From NCBI GenBank assembly GCA_016939345.1, contig JAFGHG010000213.1, positions 1 to 13,355 of the forward strand: DNA of 13,355 nucleotides, read 5' to 3'. The position numbers were made by a program, and so were the translations under genes. This DNA comes from Candidatus Omnitrophota bacterium. Lineage in GTDB: Bacteria > Omnitrophota > Gorgyraeia > Duberdicusellales > 4484-171. This document shows, piece after piece, positions 1 to 9,000 of the stretch (its first letter is position 1; the number at the start of each line of letters is the position of its first letter). A model generated the notes under the pieces. That model did not search any database and was not told where the DNA came from. It worked only from the letters and a program-made list of their open reading frames with translations.

Positions 1-1134
1 ACCCTCATGACCTTTCTGCTTTTCTTCTGCTTCAACCGCGGCTTCATGGGCTTTAGCTACAACAGCCCTGTCTTCGGGTTTGAGATCAAGCTCTTTCATC
101 ACTAACTCAGCTCTCTGAACTGTATCCTTATCCACAAAGCCCATGGCAAATTCACAGCTGTATCGGAAAAACCTGCGTATGATCTCTTGTTTGGCTGCAT
201 CAGAAACAACTTCATTATCGACTATGCCAAAACCAGCCCGGTTGACTCCCATATCTGTCGGAGACTTGTAAACAGACTCGCCTCCGGTTATCTTCTCAAG
301 TATTCTTTTCAATAATGGAAAAGCCTCAACATCGCGATTGTAGTTAATAGCTGTTTGCTTATAAGTTTCAAGGTGGAAAGGGTCAACCAGATTGAAATCA
401 CGAAGGTCCGCAGTAGCTGATTCATAAGCTATGTTGACCGGGTGCTTCAAAGGTATATTCCAAATAGGAAAAGTCTCAAATTTAGCATAACCGGCCTTTA
501 CCCCTCTTTTATGCTCATGATAAAGCTGGCAAAGACAGGTTGCAAGCTTGCCGCTGCCTGGCCCTGGACCGGTTACAACAACCAAAGGTCTTTCTGTTTC
601 AATATAAGGGTTTGCGCCATAACCTTGATCGCTTACAATCAAATCTACATCAGTAGGGTATCCCTTGGTGAATTGATGGGTATAAACTCTTATGTTGCGC
701 CGCTCTAACTTATTCTTAAATATAACAGCCGAAGGCTGGTTATCAAAACGGGTAATCACAACTGCGGCAACATTAATATCCCAGCTACGCAAATCATCGA
801 TAAGTTTCAAGGCGTCAACATCGTAGGTGATACCGAAATCAGCTCTAACTTTTCTTCTCTCGATATCCCCTGCATATATACACAATATTATATCCGCTTT
901 ATCTTTCAGCTTCTTAAGAAGCATTATCTTGACATTAGGATTAAATCCGGGCAACACCCGGCTGGCATGATAATCAAAAACTATTTTTCCCCCGAACTCC
1001 AGATATAGTTTATTATCAAATTTCTTCACCCTCTCAAGTATGGCTTGAGTCTGCTCTTTTAAATATTTTTCATTATCAAAACCTGCAGGCTTTGCCAAGA
1101 AATGTTCCTGGTCAAGAGTTCTAGGTTTTAGCAT
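1..1134 (-). CDS. DUF1846 (UPF0371) family protein, C-terminus cut by window edge
   Basis: The reading frame runs open from an ATG at 1134 to the left edge of the window, giving 378 residues of a family usually near 500. I recognise DUF1846 from the N-terminal FDNEKYL and LYLEFGGK segments, the HASRVLPG motif near residues 56-63, a glycine-rich GPGPGSGKLAT segment at 189-199 that resembles a nucleotide-binding P-loop, and the KFETFPIWN and NYNRD stretches. The biochemical function of the family is not established, so no reaction is assigned. The start is supported by a GGAG Shine-Dalgarno sequence 7 nt upstream. The first 14 nt overlap the 3' end of the second carB in another frame, so the two are almost certainly co-transcribed and probably translationally coupled. 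The coupling to carbamoyl phosphate synthase is inferred context, not proof of a nucleotide-related role. Confidence 0.88.
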   Translation of the reverse strand, partial: MLKPRTLDQEHFLAKPAGFDNEKYLKEQTQAILERVKKFDNKLYLEFGGKIVFDYHASRVLPGFNPNVKIMLLKKLKDKADIILCIYAGDIERRKVRADFGITYDVDALKLIDDLRSWDINVAAVVITRFDNQPSAVIFKNKLERRNIRVYTHQFTKGYPTDVDLIVSDQGYGANPYIETERPLVVVTGPGPGSGKLATCLCQLYHEHKRGVKAGYAKFETFPIWNIPLKHPVNIAYESATADLRDFNLVDPFHLETYKQTAINYNRDVEAFPLLKRILEKITGGESVYKSPTDMGVNRAGFGIVDNEVVSDAAKQEIIRRFFRYSCEFAMGFVDKDTVQRAELVMKELDLKPEDRAVVAKAHEAAVEAEEKQKGHEG

Positions 1135-4100
1135 AAATCTTCTCCAATTCTTTGTAATAATCCTGTAATGATTTAGGACGGATTCTGGATTTAGCCGCTG
1201 CCTCAATGCCCTCTACGCTGGCCTGAGCTGCTGCCATAGATGTGATATAAGGAACCTTGTGGACAATTGCCTGCATCCTTATATAACTATCATCGAATTT
1301 GCTGCCCCTGCCGGCAGGGGTGTTGATCACCAGATGGATTTCTTTATTTTTTATTGCATCTGTTATGTTGGGTCTTCCCTCGTGTAGCTTTTTTATTTTC
1401 GTATTATCTATGCCATGCTGATCCAGAAAAACAGAAGTGCCTTCAGTAGCATATATTTTAAACCCGAGCTCCCTTATCTTTAAAGCAATAGGCAGCAATT
1501 CGGTTTTATGGTTATCATTTACAGTCAAAAGAATATTGCCTTCAAGAGGCAGTTTTGCTCCAGCTGCCTCCTGAGCCTTGAAAAAAGCAACCCCAAAACT
1601 ATCTCCAATGCCCATGACCTCCCCAGTAGCCTTCATTTCAGGTCCAAGAAGCGGATCGACTTCCGGAAACATATTGAAGGGGAAAACCGCCTCCTTCACT
1701 CCAAAATAAGGAAGCCTTTTTTCTTTTAATTCTGGGAAAGTCTTGATTTTTCTGCCAAGCATAATCTCGGTAGCTATTCTGGGGTAAGGTATTGAGGTTA
1801 TCTTGGAAACCAAAGGCACTGTGCGTGAAGCCCTGGGGTTTGCCTCTAAGATATAAACCTTGTCTCCGCAAATAGCGTATTGTATATTCATTAACCCTAT
1901 GACTTTCAGGGTTCTGCCGATTTTTTTTGTATACTCATATATCAAATCTTTATTCTTTTCGGTTATGGTTCTTGTAGGGATAGCGCAGGCAGAATCGCCA
2001 GAATGCACCCCGGCTAATTCAATATGTTCCATTATGGCTGCAATAAAAATATCTTCACCGTCGGATAAAGCATCAACCTCTACTTCTATTGCCCGTTCAA
2101 GAAACTTATCGATAAGCATCGGATGCTCAGGACTTACATTTATTGCTTCCAGAGCATAACGGTTCAGCATATCCTTATCGTAAACTATCTCCATGCCGCG
2201 GCCGCCAAGAACATAAGAAGGCCTGACCATAAGAGGAAACCCTATCTTTGCTGCGATCTCCTGAGCCTGAGTTAAGGAACGGGCTGTGCCGCTATCTGGC
2301 TGAGGAATATTAAGTTCAATCATTTTCTCCCTAAAATGTTCTCTGTCCTCGGCAAAATTAATACTTTCAGGGCTAGTACCAAGAATATTTACCCCGTTAT
2401 CTTTTAATTCCTGAGCCAGATTTAAAGGGGTCTGGCCGCCGAACTGAACGATCACGCCCTCGGGTTTTTCCTTTTCATAAATAGCCAGAACATCTTCAAC
2501 GGTTAGCGGTTCAAAGTATAATTTATTAGAGGTATCATAGTCAGTGGACACTGTTTCTGGATTGCAATTCACCATAATAGATTCAAAACCCGCGTCCTTA
2601 AGGGCAAAGGCAGCATGAACACAAGTATAGTCAAACTCAATGCCCTGGCCTATCCTGTTAGGGCCGCCGCCTAATATCATTATCTTCTTATTTAAAGATA
2701 CCTCTACCTTGTCCCGGGCATTATAAGTAGAATAGTAATAAGCTGCATTTTCTACTCCGCTGACCGGAACAGGCTCATAGGCAGCAACCTTGCCTAATGC
2801 AATCCTTCTTTCCCTTACCTCTTTTTCTTCAACAGAAAATAGTTCTGCCAGGTAGCGGTCGGAAAACCCCCATTCTTTGGCTTTAACTAGATATTCGTCA
2901 CTTAAGTCATTCCAGGAAAATTGAATAATCTTTTCCTCAAACTCTACAAGGTCTTTCATCTCTTTAATAAACCACTCCCCTATATGAGTGATTTTATGCA
3001 GATCCTGGGTGCTTATCCCCTTGCGCAAAGCTTCATACATCAAAAACACCCTCTCGCTTGAAGGCTGAGCCAGTTTTGCTTTCAGGGCATCTAAGGTCAA
3101 TGACTTAAAGTTCTTAACATTACCCAGGCCGTACCTTTTTATCTCCAGAGAACGTATTGATTTTTGAAAAGCTTCTTTGAAAGTCTTGGCTATGCTCATG
3201 ACCTCGCCGACAGCCTTCATCTGGGTGGTAATCACATCTTTGGCCTGAGGAAATTTCTCAAAAGCCCAGCGGGCGAATTTTATTACCACGTATTCTCCCC
3301 AGGGCTCATATTTATCAAGAGTGCCTTTTCTCCAATAGGGTATCTCATCCATTTTCAAGCCAGCAGCCAGCTTTGTGGAAATGCGGGCTATAGGAAAACC
3401 CGTGGCTTTGGAGGCGAGAGCTGAAGAACGCGATGTACGGGGATTGATTTCGATCACGACTAAGCGATCGTCGTTAAGGTTGTGTGCAAATTGTATATTG
3501 GTACCACCTATCACTTCAATAGCGTCAACTATTTTATATGAAAGCTCCTGCATCCTCAGCTGCAAATCGGCAGGAACAGTCAGCATGGGCGCTGCACAAA
3601 AACTGTCACCAGTATGAACTCCCATCGCATCTATATTTTCGATGAAACAAACTGTTATTTTACGGTTGTCTCTATCGCGCACAACTTCAAGTTCCAACTC
3701 TTCCCAGCCGATAACAGATTCCTCAACTAAAACCTGGTTTATCAAACTTGCTGCTAACCCCCGGCTTACTATCATCCTGAGCTCTTCGACATTGTAAGCT
3801 ATTCCTCCGCCTGTACCTCCTAAGGTATAGGCCGGTCTTAAAACTACAGGATATTTAAGTCTGGAAGCTATTTCCTCGGCCTCTTGAACAGAATGACAAG
3901 GAGCTGACTCAGGCATAGGTATGTTAAGCTTCTTCATTGTTTCCTTAAAAGCAATCCTGTCTTCGCCGCGTTCTATCGCATCAGCCTTGACGCCGATTAT
4001 TTCAACTCCCTGTTTATGTAAAAAACCGGATTTGAAAAGAGTTGAGGAAAGATTAAGGCCGGTCTGGCCTCCCAGGTTAGAAAGCAATCCATCAGGTTTT

Positions 4101-4342
4101 TCTATTTCAATAATCCTTTCCAGGCTATCTACTGTCAAAGGTTCAATATAAGTTTTGTCGGCCATACCCGGGTCAGTCATGATTGTGGCCGGGTTGGAAT
4201 TAACCAGGACTACCTCGTATCCTTCTTCTTTTAAAGCCTTACAAGCCTGCGTCCCAGAATAGTCAAATTCGCAGGCCTGGCCTATAATGATCGGGCCGGA
4301 ACCGATTATTAAAACTTTTTTAATATCCTGGCGCCTTGGCAT
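1121..4342 (-). CDS. carB: Carbamoyl phosphate synthase large subunit, second divergent copy
   Basis: Full-length CarB of 1073 residues (E. coli CarB is of the same length class). It makes carbamoyl phosphate from bicarbonate, ammonia and two ATP. The layout is canonical: first Rossmann/ATP-grasp half (about 1-400), middle region (about 400-550), second half with GGGPNRIGQG at 558-567, and C-terminal MGS-like allosteric domain. Residues matching the E. coli first active site are present: R129, R169, H243, Q284, E298, N300, R302; the second half keeps an equivalent Q/E/N/R set. It differs from the copy at 6040-9255 in two conserved places: SFCAAPMLTV at 247-256 replaces SITVAPAQTL, and the usual VDTCAAEF motif near 525-535 is absent. 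The allosteric domain keeps HEGRPN (987-992). A near-perfect AAGGAGG fixes the ATG start. The 3' end overlaps the DUF1846 gene. It is likely a functional paralogue with its own promoter. Confidence 0.97.
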   Translation of the reverse strand: MPRRQDIKKVLIIGSGPIIIGQACEFDYSGTQACKALKEEGYEVVLVNSNPATIMTDPGMADKTYIEPLTVDSLERIIEIEKPDGLLSNLGGQTGLNLSSTLFKSGFLHKQGVEIIGVKADAIERGEDRIAFKETMKKLNIPMPESAPCHSVQEAEEIASRLKYPVVLRPAYTLGGTGGGIAYNVEELRMIVSRGLAASLINQVLVEESVIGWEELELEVVRDRDNRKITVCFIENIDAMGVHTGDSFCAAPMLTVPADLQLRMQELSYKIVDAIEVIGGTNIQFAHNLNDDRLVVIEINPRTSRSSALASKATGFPIARISTKLAAGLKMDEIPYWRKGTLDKYEPWGEYVVIKFARWAFEKFPQAKDVITTQMKAVGEVMSIAKTFKEAFQKSIRSLEIKRYGLGNVKNFKSLTLDALKAKLAQPSSERVFLMYEALRKGISTQDLHKITHIGEWFIKEMKDLVEFEEKIIQFSWNDLSDEYLVKAKEWGFSDRYLAELFSVEEKEVRERRIALGKVAAYEPVPVSGVENAAYYYSTYNARDKVEVSLNKKIMILGGGPNRIGQGIEFDYTCVHAAFALKDAGFESIMVNCNPETVSTDYDTSNKLYFEPLTVEDVLAIYEKEKPEGVIVQFGGQTPLNLAQELKDNGVNILGTSPESINFAEDREHFREKMIELNIPQPDSGTARSLTQAQEIAAKIGFPLMVRPSYVLGGRGMEIVYDKDMLNRYALEAINVSPEHPMLIDKFLERAIEVEVDALSDGEDIFIAAIMEHIELAGVHSGDSACAIPTRTITEKNKDLIYEYTKKIGRTLKVIGLMNIQYAICGDKVYILEANPRASRTVPLVSKITSIPYPRIATEIMLGRKIKTFPELKEKRLPYFGVKEAVFPFNMFPEVDPLLGPEMKATGEVMGIGDSFGVAFFKAQEAAGAKLPLEGNILLTVNDNHKTELLPIALKIRELGFKIYATEGTSVFLDQHGIDNTKIKKLHEGRPNITDAIKNKEIHLVINTPAGRGSKFDDSYIRMQAIVHKVPYITSMAAAQASVEGIEAAAKSRIRPKSLQDYYKELEKIYAKT

Positions 4343-4345
4343 CAG

Positions 4346-4353
4346 CCCTCCTT
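4346..4353 (-). promoter_or_regulatory. Strong Shine-Dalgarno site of the second carB
   Basis: On the minus strand AAGGAGGG lies 3 nt before the ATG at 4342. It is the strongest ribosome binding site in the window and contrasts with carA, the first carB and purF, whose starts have no recognisable Shine-Dalgarno sequence. Confidence 0.85.
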
Positions 4354-4504
4354 GTTTTTAAAAAAAATATAAGATTAAGATTATTGGAAGTAAACGTAAC
4401 TACAGAACTGTTACTTTGAGGCTTATTCGAAAACATCTTGTATATTAGTAAAGGAAAGAATAGAGAATCTTTTCTCTAAGCTATACGCTACGTTGCGCAT
4501 AAGA

Positions 4505-4550
4505 GGTTAATTAACCGCCGCAAGGTCGCGGCAATGAAGTTAAATAACTT
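4505..4550. repeat. Nested palindromic element (REP-like)
   Basis: Two ten-base arms, GTTAATTAAC at 4506-4515 and GTTAAATAAC at 4539-4548, can pair with a single mismatch and enclose the GC-rich hairpin GCCGC-AAGGTC-GCGGC at 4517-4532. Each arm is also self-complementary, so the 46 bp can fold as one long hairpin or three small ones. It sits between genes in an AT-rich gap. Whether it is repeated elsewhere in the genome cannot be seen here. Confidence 0.45.
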
Positions 4551-4556
4551 TCGTAT

Positions 4557-4584
4557 ATTCTAGCAAATTTTTTGATAAAATCAA
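4557..4584 (-). promoter_or_regulatory. Candidate sigma70-type promoter for the second carB
   Basis: On the minus strand a -35-like TTGATT (plus 4579-4584) and a -10-like TAGAAT (plus 4557-4562) are separated by 16 bp. It begins 8 bases after the purF stop codon and fits transcription of carB and the DUF1846 gene independently of the upstream carA-carB-purF block. Found by eye in AT-rich DNA, where chance matches are common. Confidence 0.45.
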
Positions 4585-4592
4585 CCTGAAAT

Positions 4593-5966
4593 CTAGCATT
4601 CGAGAATATTCTTGCTGAAACCTTTACTGGGTTTCTCAGGATATTTACAGGTAAAACAGGCTGTGCAAAATTCATTTTTAGGCAGAGGCATTGACTTAAG
4701 CATCCCTTCCAAACTTAAATAATACAGGCTGTCTAGTCCGATAAAATCTTTTATCTGTTTTATGGTTTTATTTGAGGCTATCAATTCCTTACGGGTAGGA
4801 AAATCAATACCATAAAAACAAGGCGAGATAATGGGCGGGCAGCTAACGCCCATGTGGACCTCTTTAGCTCCGGCATCCCTAAGGGCTTTTACCCTGGCCC
4901 GGCAGGTTGTTCCCCTTACTATAGAATCTTCTACGACAACTACTTTTTTTCCTTTTAATACATCCCTTACCGGATTAAGCTTAACCCTTACCCTGAAATC
5001 CCTGGCAAACTGCGTGGGCTGGATAAAAGTCCTTCCTATATAATGGTTACGTATCATTCCTGCTTCATAAGGCTTTTTTGATTCCTGGGCATAGCCAAGC
5101 GCAGCATAACTTCCGGAATCAGGTATAGGCATTACTAGGTCGCAATCTGGATTATATTCGCGAGCAAGCTGCTGGCCAAGACGCTTACGGGCCAAATAAA
5201 CGTTATTAGAAAAAATATTACTGTCCGGACGGGAAAAATAAATGTATTCAAAAATGCAAAAAGCATGATTTTTTTCGGGAAAAGGCTTCACAGACTCAAG
5301 CCTGCCGCTCTGATCAATAAAGAGTATCTCACCAGGTTCAATGTCGCGTATGTAATCAGCATGGATCAAATCGAAAGCGCAGGTCTCACTGGCTAAAACA
5401 TAGCAATCTCCTACTTTACCCAGACTGAGAGGCCTAAAGCCTCTAGGATCCCTGGCGGCGACAAGAATATTATCAACCATCAGGACAAGAGAATAAGCTC
5501 CCTGAAGCTCTGACAGAGCAGAAATAATGCTATCCTTATAATCTTTACCCGAAACCCGGGCTATGAGATGCGCTATGATCTCTGAATCCATAGTACTCTG
5601 GAATATCGACCCCTTCTCTTCTAACTCAGTGTGAAGCTTCTTGGTATTGGTCAAATTCCCGTTATGAGCTATAGCGATATAACCTTTCTTGTGGCGGACC
5701 ATAAAGGGCTGGATGTTTTTGGCATGGCTTGAACCGGTAGTAGAATACCTGACGTGGCCGATAGCAGTTTTTCCCTGTAAAGAAGAAACAGTCTTCTCGC
5801 TGAAGACATCACTTACCAGACCCATGCCTTTGAGGTAATGAGCTTTCTTTTTGTCATAAATTATTATGCCTGCACTTTCTTCGCCTCTATGCTGCAAAGC
5901 ATATAAGCCAAGATAAGTTAGCCTGGCTGAATCTTTCTGTCCAATTGCTCCGAATATGCCGCACAT
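4593..5966 (-). CDS. purF: Amidophosphoribosyltransferase (glutamine PRPP amidotransferase)
   Basis: A 457-residue PurF catalysing the first committed step of purine synthesis: PRPP plus glutamine gives phosphoribosylamine. The N-terminal Ntn glutaminase begins Met-Cys2-Gly-Ile-Phe-Gly, with HRGEESAG (26-33) and HNGNLTN (101-107). The PRPP-binding loop of the phosphoribosyltransferase domain is VVVVEDSIVRGTT (342-354). Four cysteines match the [4Fe-4S] ligands of the B. subtilis enzyme: C237, C383, C434 and C437. That type normally carries a cleaved propeptide, but here Cys2 follows the start Met directly and an in-frame TAA lies 9 nt upstream of the ATG, so there is none. No Shine-Dalgarno sequence is visible; the start lies in an AT-only leader. 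It sits between the two carB genes, 73 nt after the first carB, and is probably co-transcribed with it. Confidence 0.97.
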   Translation of the reverse strand: MCGIFGAIGQKDSARLTYLGLYALQHRGEESAGIIIYDKKKAHYLKGMGLVSDVFSEKTVSSLQGKTAIGHVRYSTTGSSHAKNIQPFMVRHKKGYIAIAHNGNLTNTKKLHTELEEKGSIFQSTMDSEIIAHLIARVSGKDYKDSIISALSELQGAYSLVLMVDNILVAARDPRGFRPLSLGKVGDCYVLASETCAFDLIHADYIRDIEPGEILFIDQSGRLESVKPFPEKNHAFCIFEYIYFSRPDSNIFSNNVYLARKRLGQQLAREYNPDCDLVMPIPDSGSYAALGYAQESKKPYEAGMIRNHYIGRTFIQPTQFARDFRVRVKLNPVRDVLKGKKVVVVEDSIVRGTTCRARVKALRDAGAKEVHMGVSCPPIISPCFYGIDFPTRKELIASNKTIKQIKDFIGLDSLYYLSLEGMLKSMPLPKNEFCTACFTCKYPEKPSKGFSKNILEC

Positions 5967-5984
5967 ATTAAAAAATTAAAAATT

Positions 5985-6033
5985 TAAAATGAAAAATGTT
6001 TTTTTGATTCTCAATTTTTAATTTTTCATTTTA
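5985..6033. repeat. AT-only inverted repeat between first carB and purF
   Basis: TAAAATGAAAAAT (5985-5997) and its exact reverse complement (6021-6033) form a 13-bp stem around a 23-nt loop, and looser pairing extends outwards. The flanks repeat the same short words (TTAAAAATT, AAAATG). It fills the gap between the first carB stop and the purF start, so a stem here would lie immediately before a start codon that lacks a Shine-Dalgarno site. With only A/T-rich pairs it is a weak terminator at best; it may be a small repeat element. Confidence 0.5.
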
Positions 6034-6039
6034 CATTTT

Positions 6040-9000
6040 TCATCTTCCAAAGTATTCCTGTATAGACTGCACACCTATATCACCTTTAATAACTGATTCT
6101 ATGCCGTTAACTGCTGCCTGAGCTCCCTGGATGGTAGTGATGCAAGGAACTCCATGCATCACAGCTAGGTTTCGTATTGGTTTCATATCTGACTGGCCCT
6201 GGCTGCCAGAAGGAGTATTGATTATAAGTTTTATTTTTCCTGCTTTGATCATATCTAATATTTTCATATCGCCTTCGCTGACTTTTCCTACAAGATGCGC
6301 TGTTATATTGTTCGATTTAAATGCCTTGAAAGTCCCTGCTGTAGTAATTATCTCAAAGCCTAAATCAAGAAGTTTTTTGGCAATAAAAATTATATTACGC
6401 TTATCGTCGTTTTTTACGCTTATAAATATCAATCCTTCTTTAGGCAAACCCTGGTTTGCTGCAAGCTGGGACTTATAGAATGCCCGGCCAAATGTGGTGT
6501 CTATGCCCATAACCTCGCCAGTCGATTTCATCTCCGGGCTCAAAATTATATCCACTCCTGAGAAACGGGAAAAAGGAAGCACAGATTCCTTAACTGAAAC
6601 GTGGCCTACAGTTTTTTCCCGGGTAAAATCAAGTTCTACTAAAGATTTTCCAACCATTACTTTGGCAGCTAATTTAGCAAGCGGAAAGCCAATGGTTTTG
6701 CTCACAAAAGGAATGGTCCGCGAGGCCCGGGGGTTGACCTCCAGGACATAAACAGTATCCTTTTTTACAGCAAACTGAATATTCATAAGACCCTTTACAT
6801 TTAACTCTTTTGACAAAGCAAATGTATGATTTCTGATCTTATCTATTATCTCATCGCTCAGGGTGTGCGGCGGCAGAACGCATGCAGAATCTCCGGAATG
6901 AACACCTGCCTCCTCAACGTGTTCCATTATGCCGCCTATTGCGGTTATTTTGCCGTCGCTTATGGCATCAACATCGACTTCAACAGCATCCTGCAAGAAC
7001 TGATCGATTAACACCGGGTGCTCACTAGAAACATCCATGGCCTCTTCCATAAACTCTGCTAAAGATTCATCATCATATACGATCCTCATGGCCCTTCCGC
7101 CTAACACAAAAGAAGGACGGACTAAAACCGGATAACCTATCCTCTTTGCCTGCTCTAAGGCTTCTTCTTTGGACCTGGCAAAACCGTTAGCCGGCTGGTT
7201 TATTTTGAGTTTTTTTATAAGTTTTGAAAATTCTCCCCTGTCCTCTGCTCTTTCTATTGAATCTACGCTTGTACCGATTATAGGCGCACCAAGGTCTTTA
7301 AGCTGCCTGGCTAAATTTAATGGAGTCTGGCCGCCAAACTGGACTATCACTCCTTCTGGTTTTTCTTTATCAATGATATTCATTACATCTTCCAATGTGA
7401 GAGGCTCAAAATAAAGTTTATCGGAAGTATCATAATCGGTTGATACGGTCTCGGGGTTGGAATTTACCATTATAGTCTCATAACCAAGCTCCTTTAAAGC
7501 AAAAGAAGCATGACAGCAGCAATAGTCGAATTCTATACCCTGGCCTATCCGATTAGGGCCTCCTCCCAGGATTATGATCTTCTTTTTCTGGCTCTGGTGC
7601 ATCTCGCACTCATCTTCGTAAGTCGAGTAATAGTAAGGGGTATAAGCCTGAAATTCAGCTGCGCAGGTATCTACAAGTTTAAAAACTGCCTCGATCCCCA
7701 GTTTCTTCCTGTAATTTCTTACTTCTGTTTCGGATGTAGAAAACAAGGCAGCAAGTTGAGCATCGCCAAAGCCATACTGCTTGGCTTGTTTCATCAACCG
7801 GGCTGAAATATTTTTTAGCTTGCCTGCCGACTTTAACTCTTCTTCAAATTCTACTATCTGCTTGATGTTATCTATAAACCAGATATCAATCCCGGTCATG
7901 GCCACTATATCAGAAACGCTGTATCCTTTCTGCAGGGCGTATTTGATGTAAAATATCCTGGAAGCGTTCGGCTCCTGCAAGCGCAGGCGGATTTTTCCGT
8001 CAGAAATATCTTCAAAGCTTAATTTATTATCCAAACCGGTATGGTTTATTTCAAGGCCCCTTAAGCCTTTGCCTAATGCTTCCTTGAATGTCCGGCCTAT
8101 TGCCATGGTCTCGCCGACCGATTTCATTGATATTCCCAGCACATCCTCAGCCTCAGGAAACTTTTCAAAAGTGAAGCGGGGTATTTTAACAACACAATAG
8201 TCTATCGAAGGTTCAAAGCTTGCCGGCGTCTCCTTAGTTATATCATTCTGTATTTCGTCCAAGCTCAAGCCTACTGCCAGCTTGGCTGCAAACTTAGCAA
8301 TAGGAAAACCAGTTGCTTTAGATGCAAGAGCAGAGCTTCGCGAAACCCTCGGATTCATCTCTATAACTACCATTCGACCGGTCTTAGGATCAACAGCAAA
8401 CTGGATGTTTGAACCGCCGGTCTCAACGCCGATTTCTCTGATTATCGCCATGGCAGCATCACGCATCTTCTGATATTCAAGGTCAGTCAAAGTCTGGGCC
8501 GGGGCAACTGTTATTGAATCACCAGTATGGATACCCATGGGATCAAAATTTTCTATTGAACAGACAATCACAACATTGTCTTTTTTATCACGCATTACCT
8601 CGAGCTCATACTCTTTCCAGCCGATTATTGATTCTTCAATAAGTATTTCACTGACCATGCTGTTTTTAAGTCCGAGATCTGCTATTCGCTCAAAATCAGC
8701 TTCATTATTGGCTATGCCTCCTCCTGTACCGCCCAAAGTAAAACTGGGGCGGATTATTACCGGCAAACCGATGTTTTTTAAGGCCTGCCTTGCTTCTTCC
8801 ATAGAATGGGCAAGGGCGCTCCTGGGAAGATCAAGGCCGATTTTTAACATGGCTTCTTTAAAATGATTGCGGTCCTCGGCTTTTTTAATAGTCTCATAAT
8901 CTGCTCCGATCATCTTAACGCTATATTTTTGCAAAATACCTTTTTCGTAAAGCTTCATCGCTGTATTCAGCCCGGTCTGACCGCCTAAAGTAGGAAGTAT

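Larger units (their letters stand above)
4343..4562 (-). promoter_or_regulatory. Long structured leader upstream of the second carB
   Basis: The purF-carB gap is 250 nt, long for this operon, and contains a chain of short inverted repeats. In plus coordinates these are: 4396-4414 (GTAAC/GTTAC arms); 4461-4478 (TAGAGAA, 4-nt loop, TTCTCTA); 4483-4500 (6 pairs, one of them G-U on the minus strand); 4505-4516 (perfect 12-bp palindrome GGTTAATTAACC); 4517-4532 (GCCGC/GCGGC, 6-nt loop); and 4537-4550 (AAGTTA/TAACTT). If the promoter at 4557-4584 is used, most of this is a leader of about 200 nt. No known riboswitch is recognised, and there is no hairpin followed directly by a T tract, so its role as a regulatory leader is inferred. 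Confidence 0.4.

Noticed and set aside
4423..4500. A 25-codon minus-strand ORF in the second carB leader, a possible leader peptide
   Set aside because: No Shine-Dalgarno site precedes its ATG, it has no run of regulatory codons such as Arg, and nothing about it exceeds chance in a 250-nt gap.
5985..6033. Rho-independent terminator after the first carB
   Set aside because: The stem has almost only A-T pairs with a 23-nt loop and would be unstable, and purF follows closely in the same direction.
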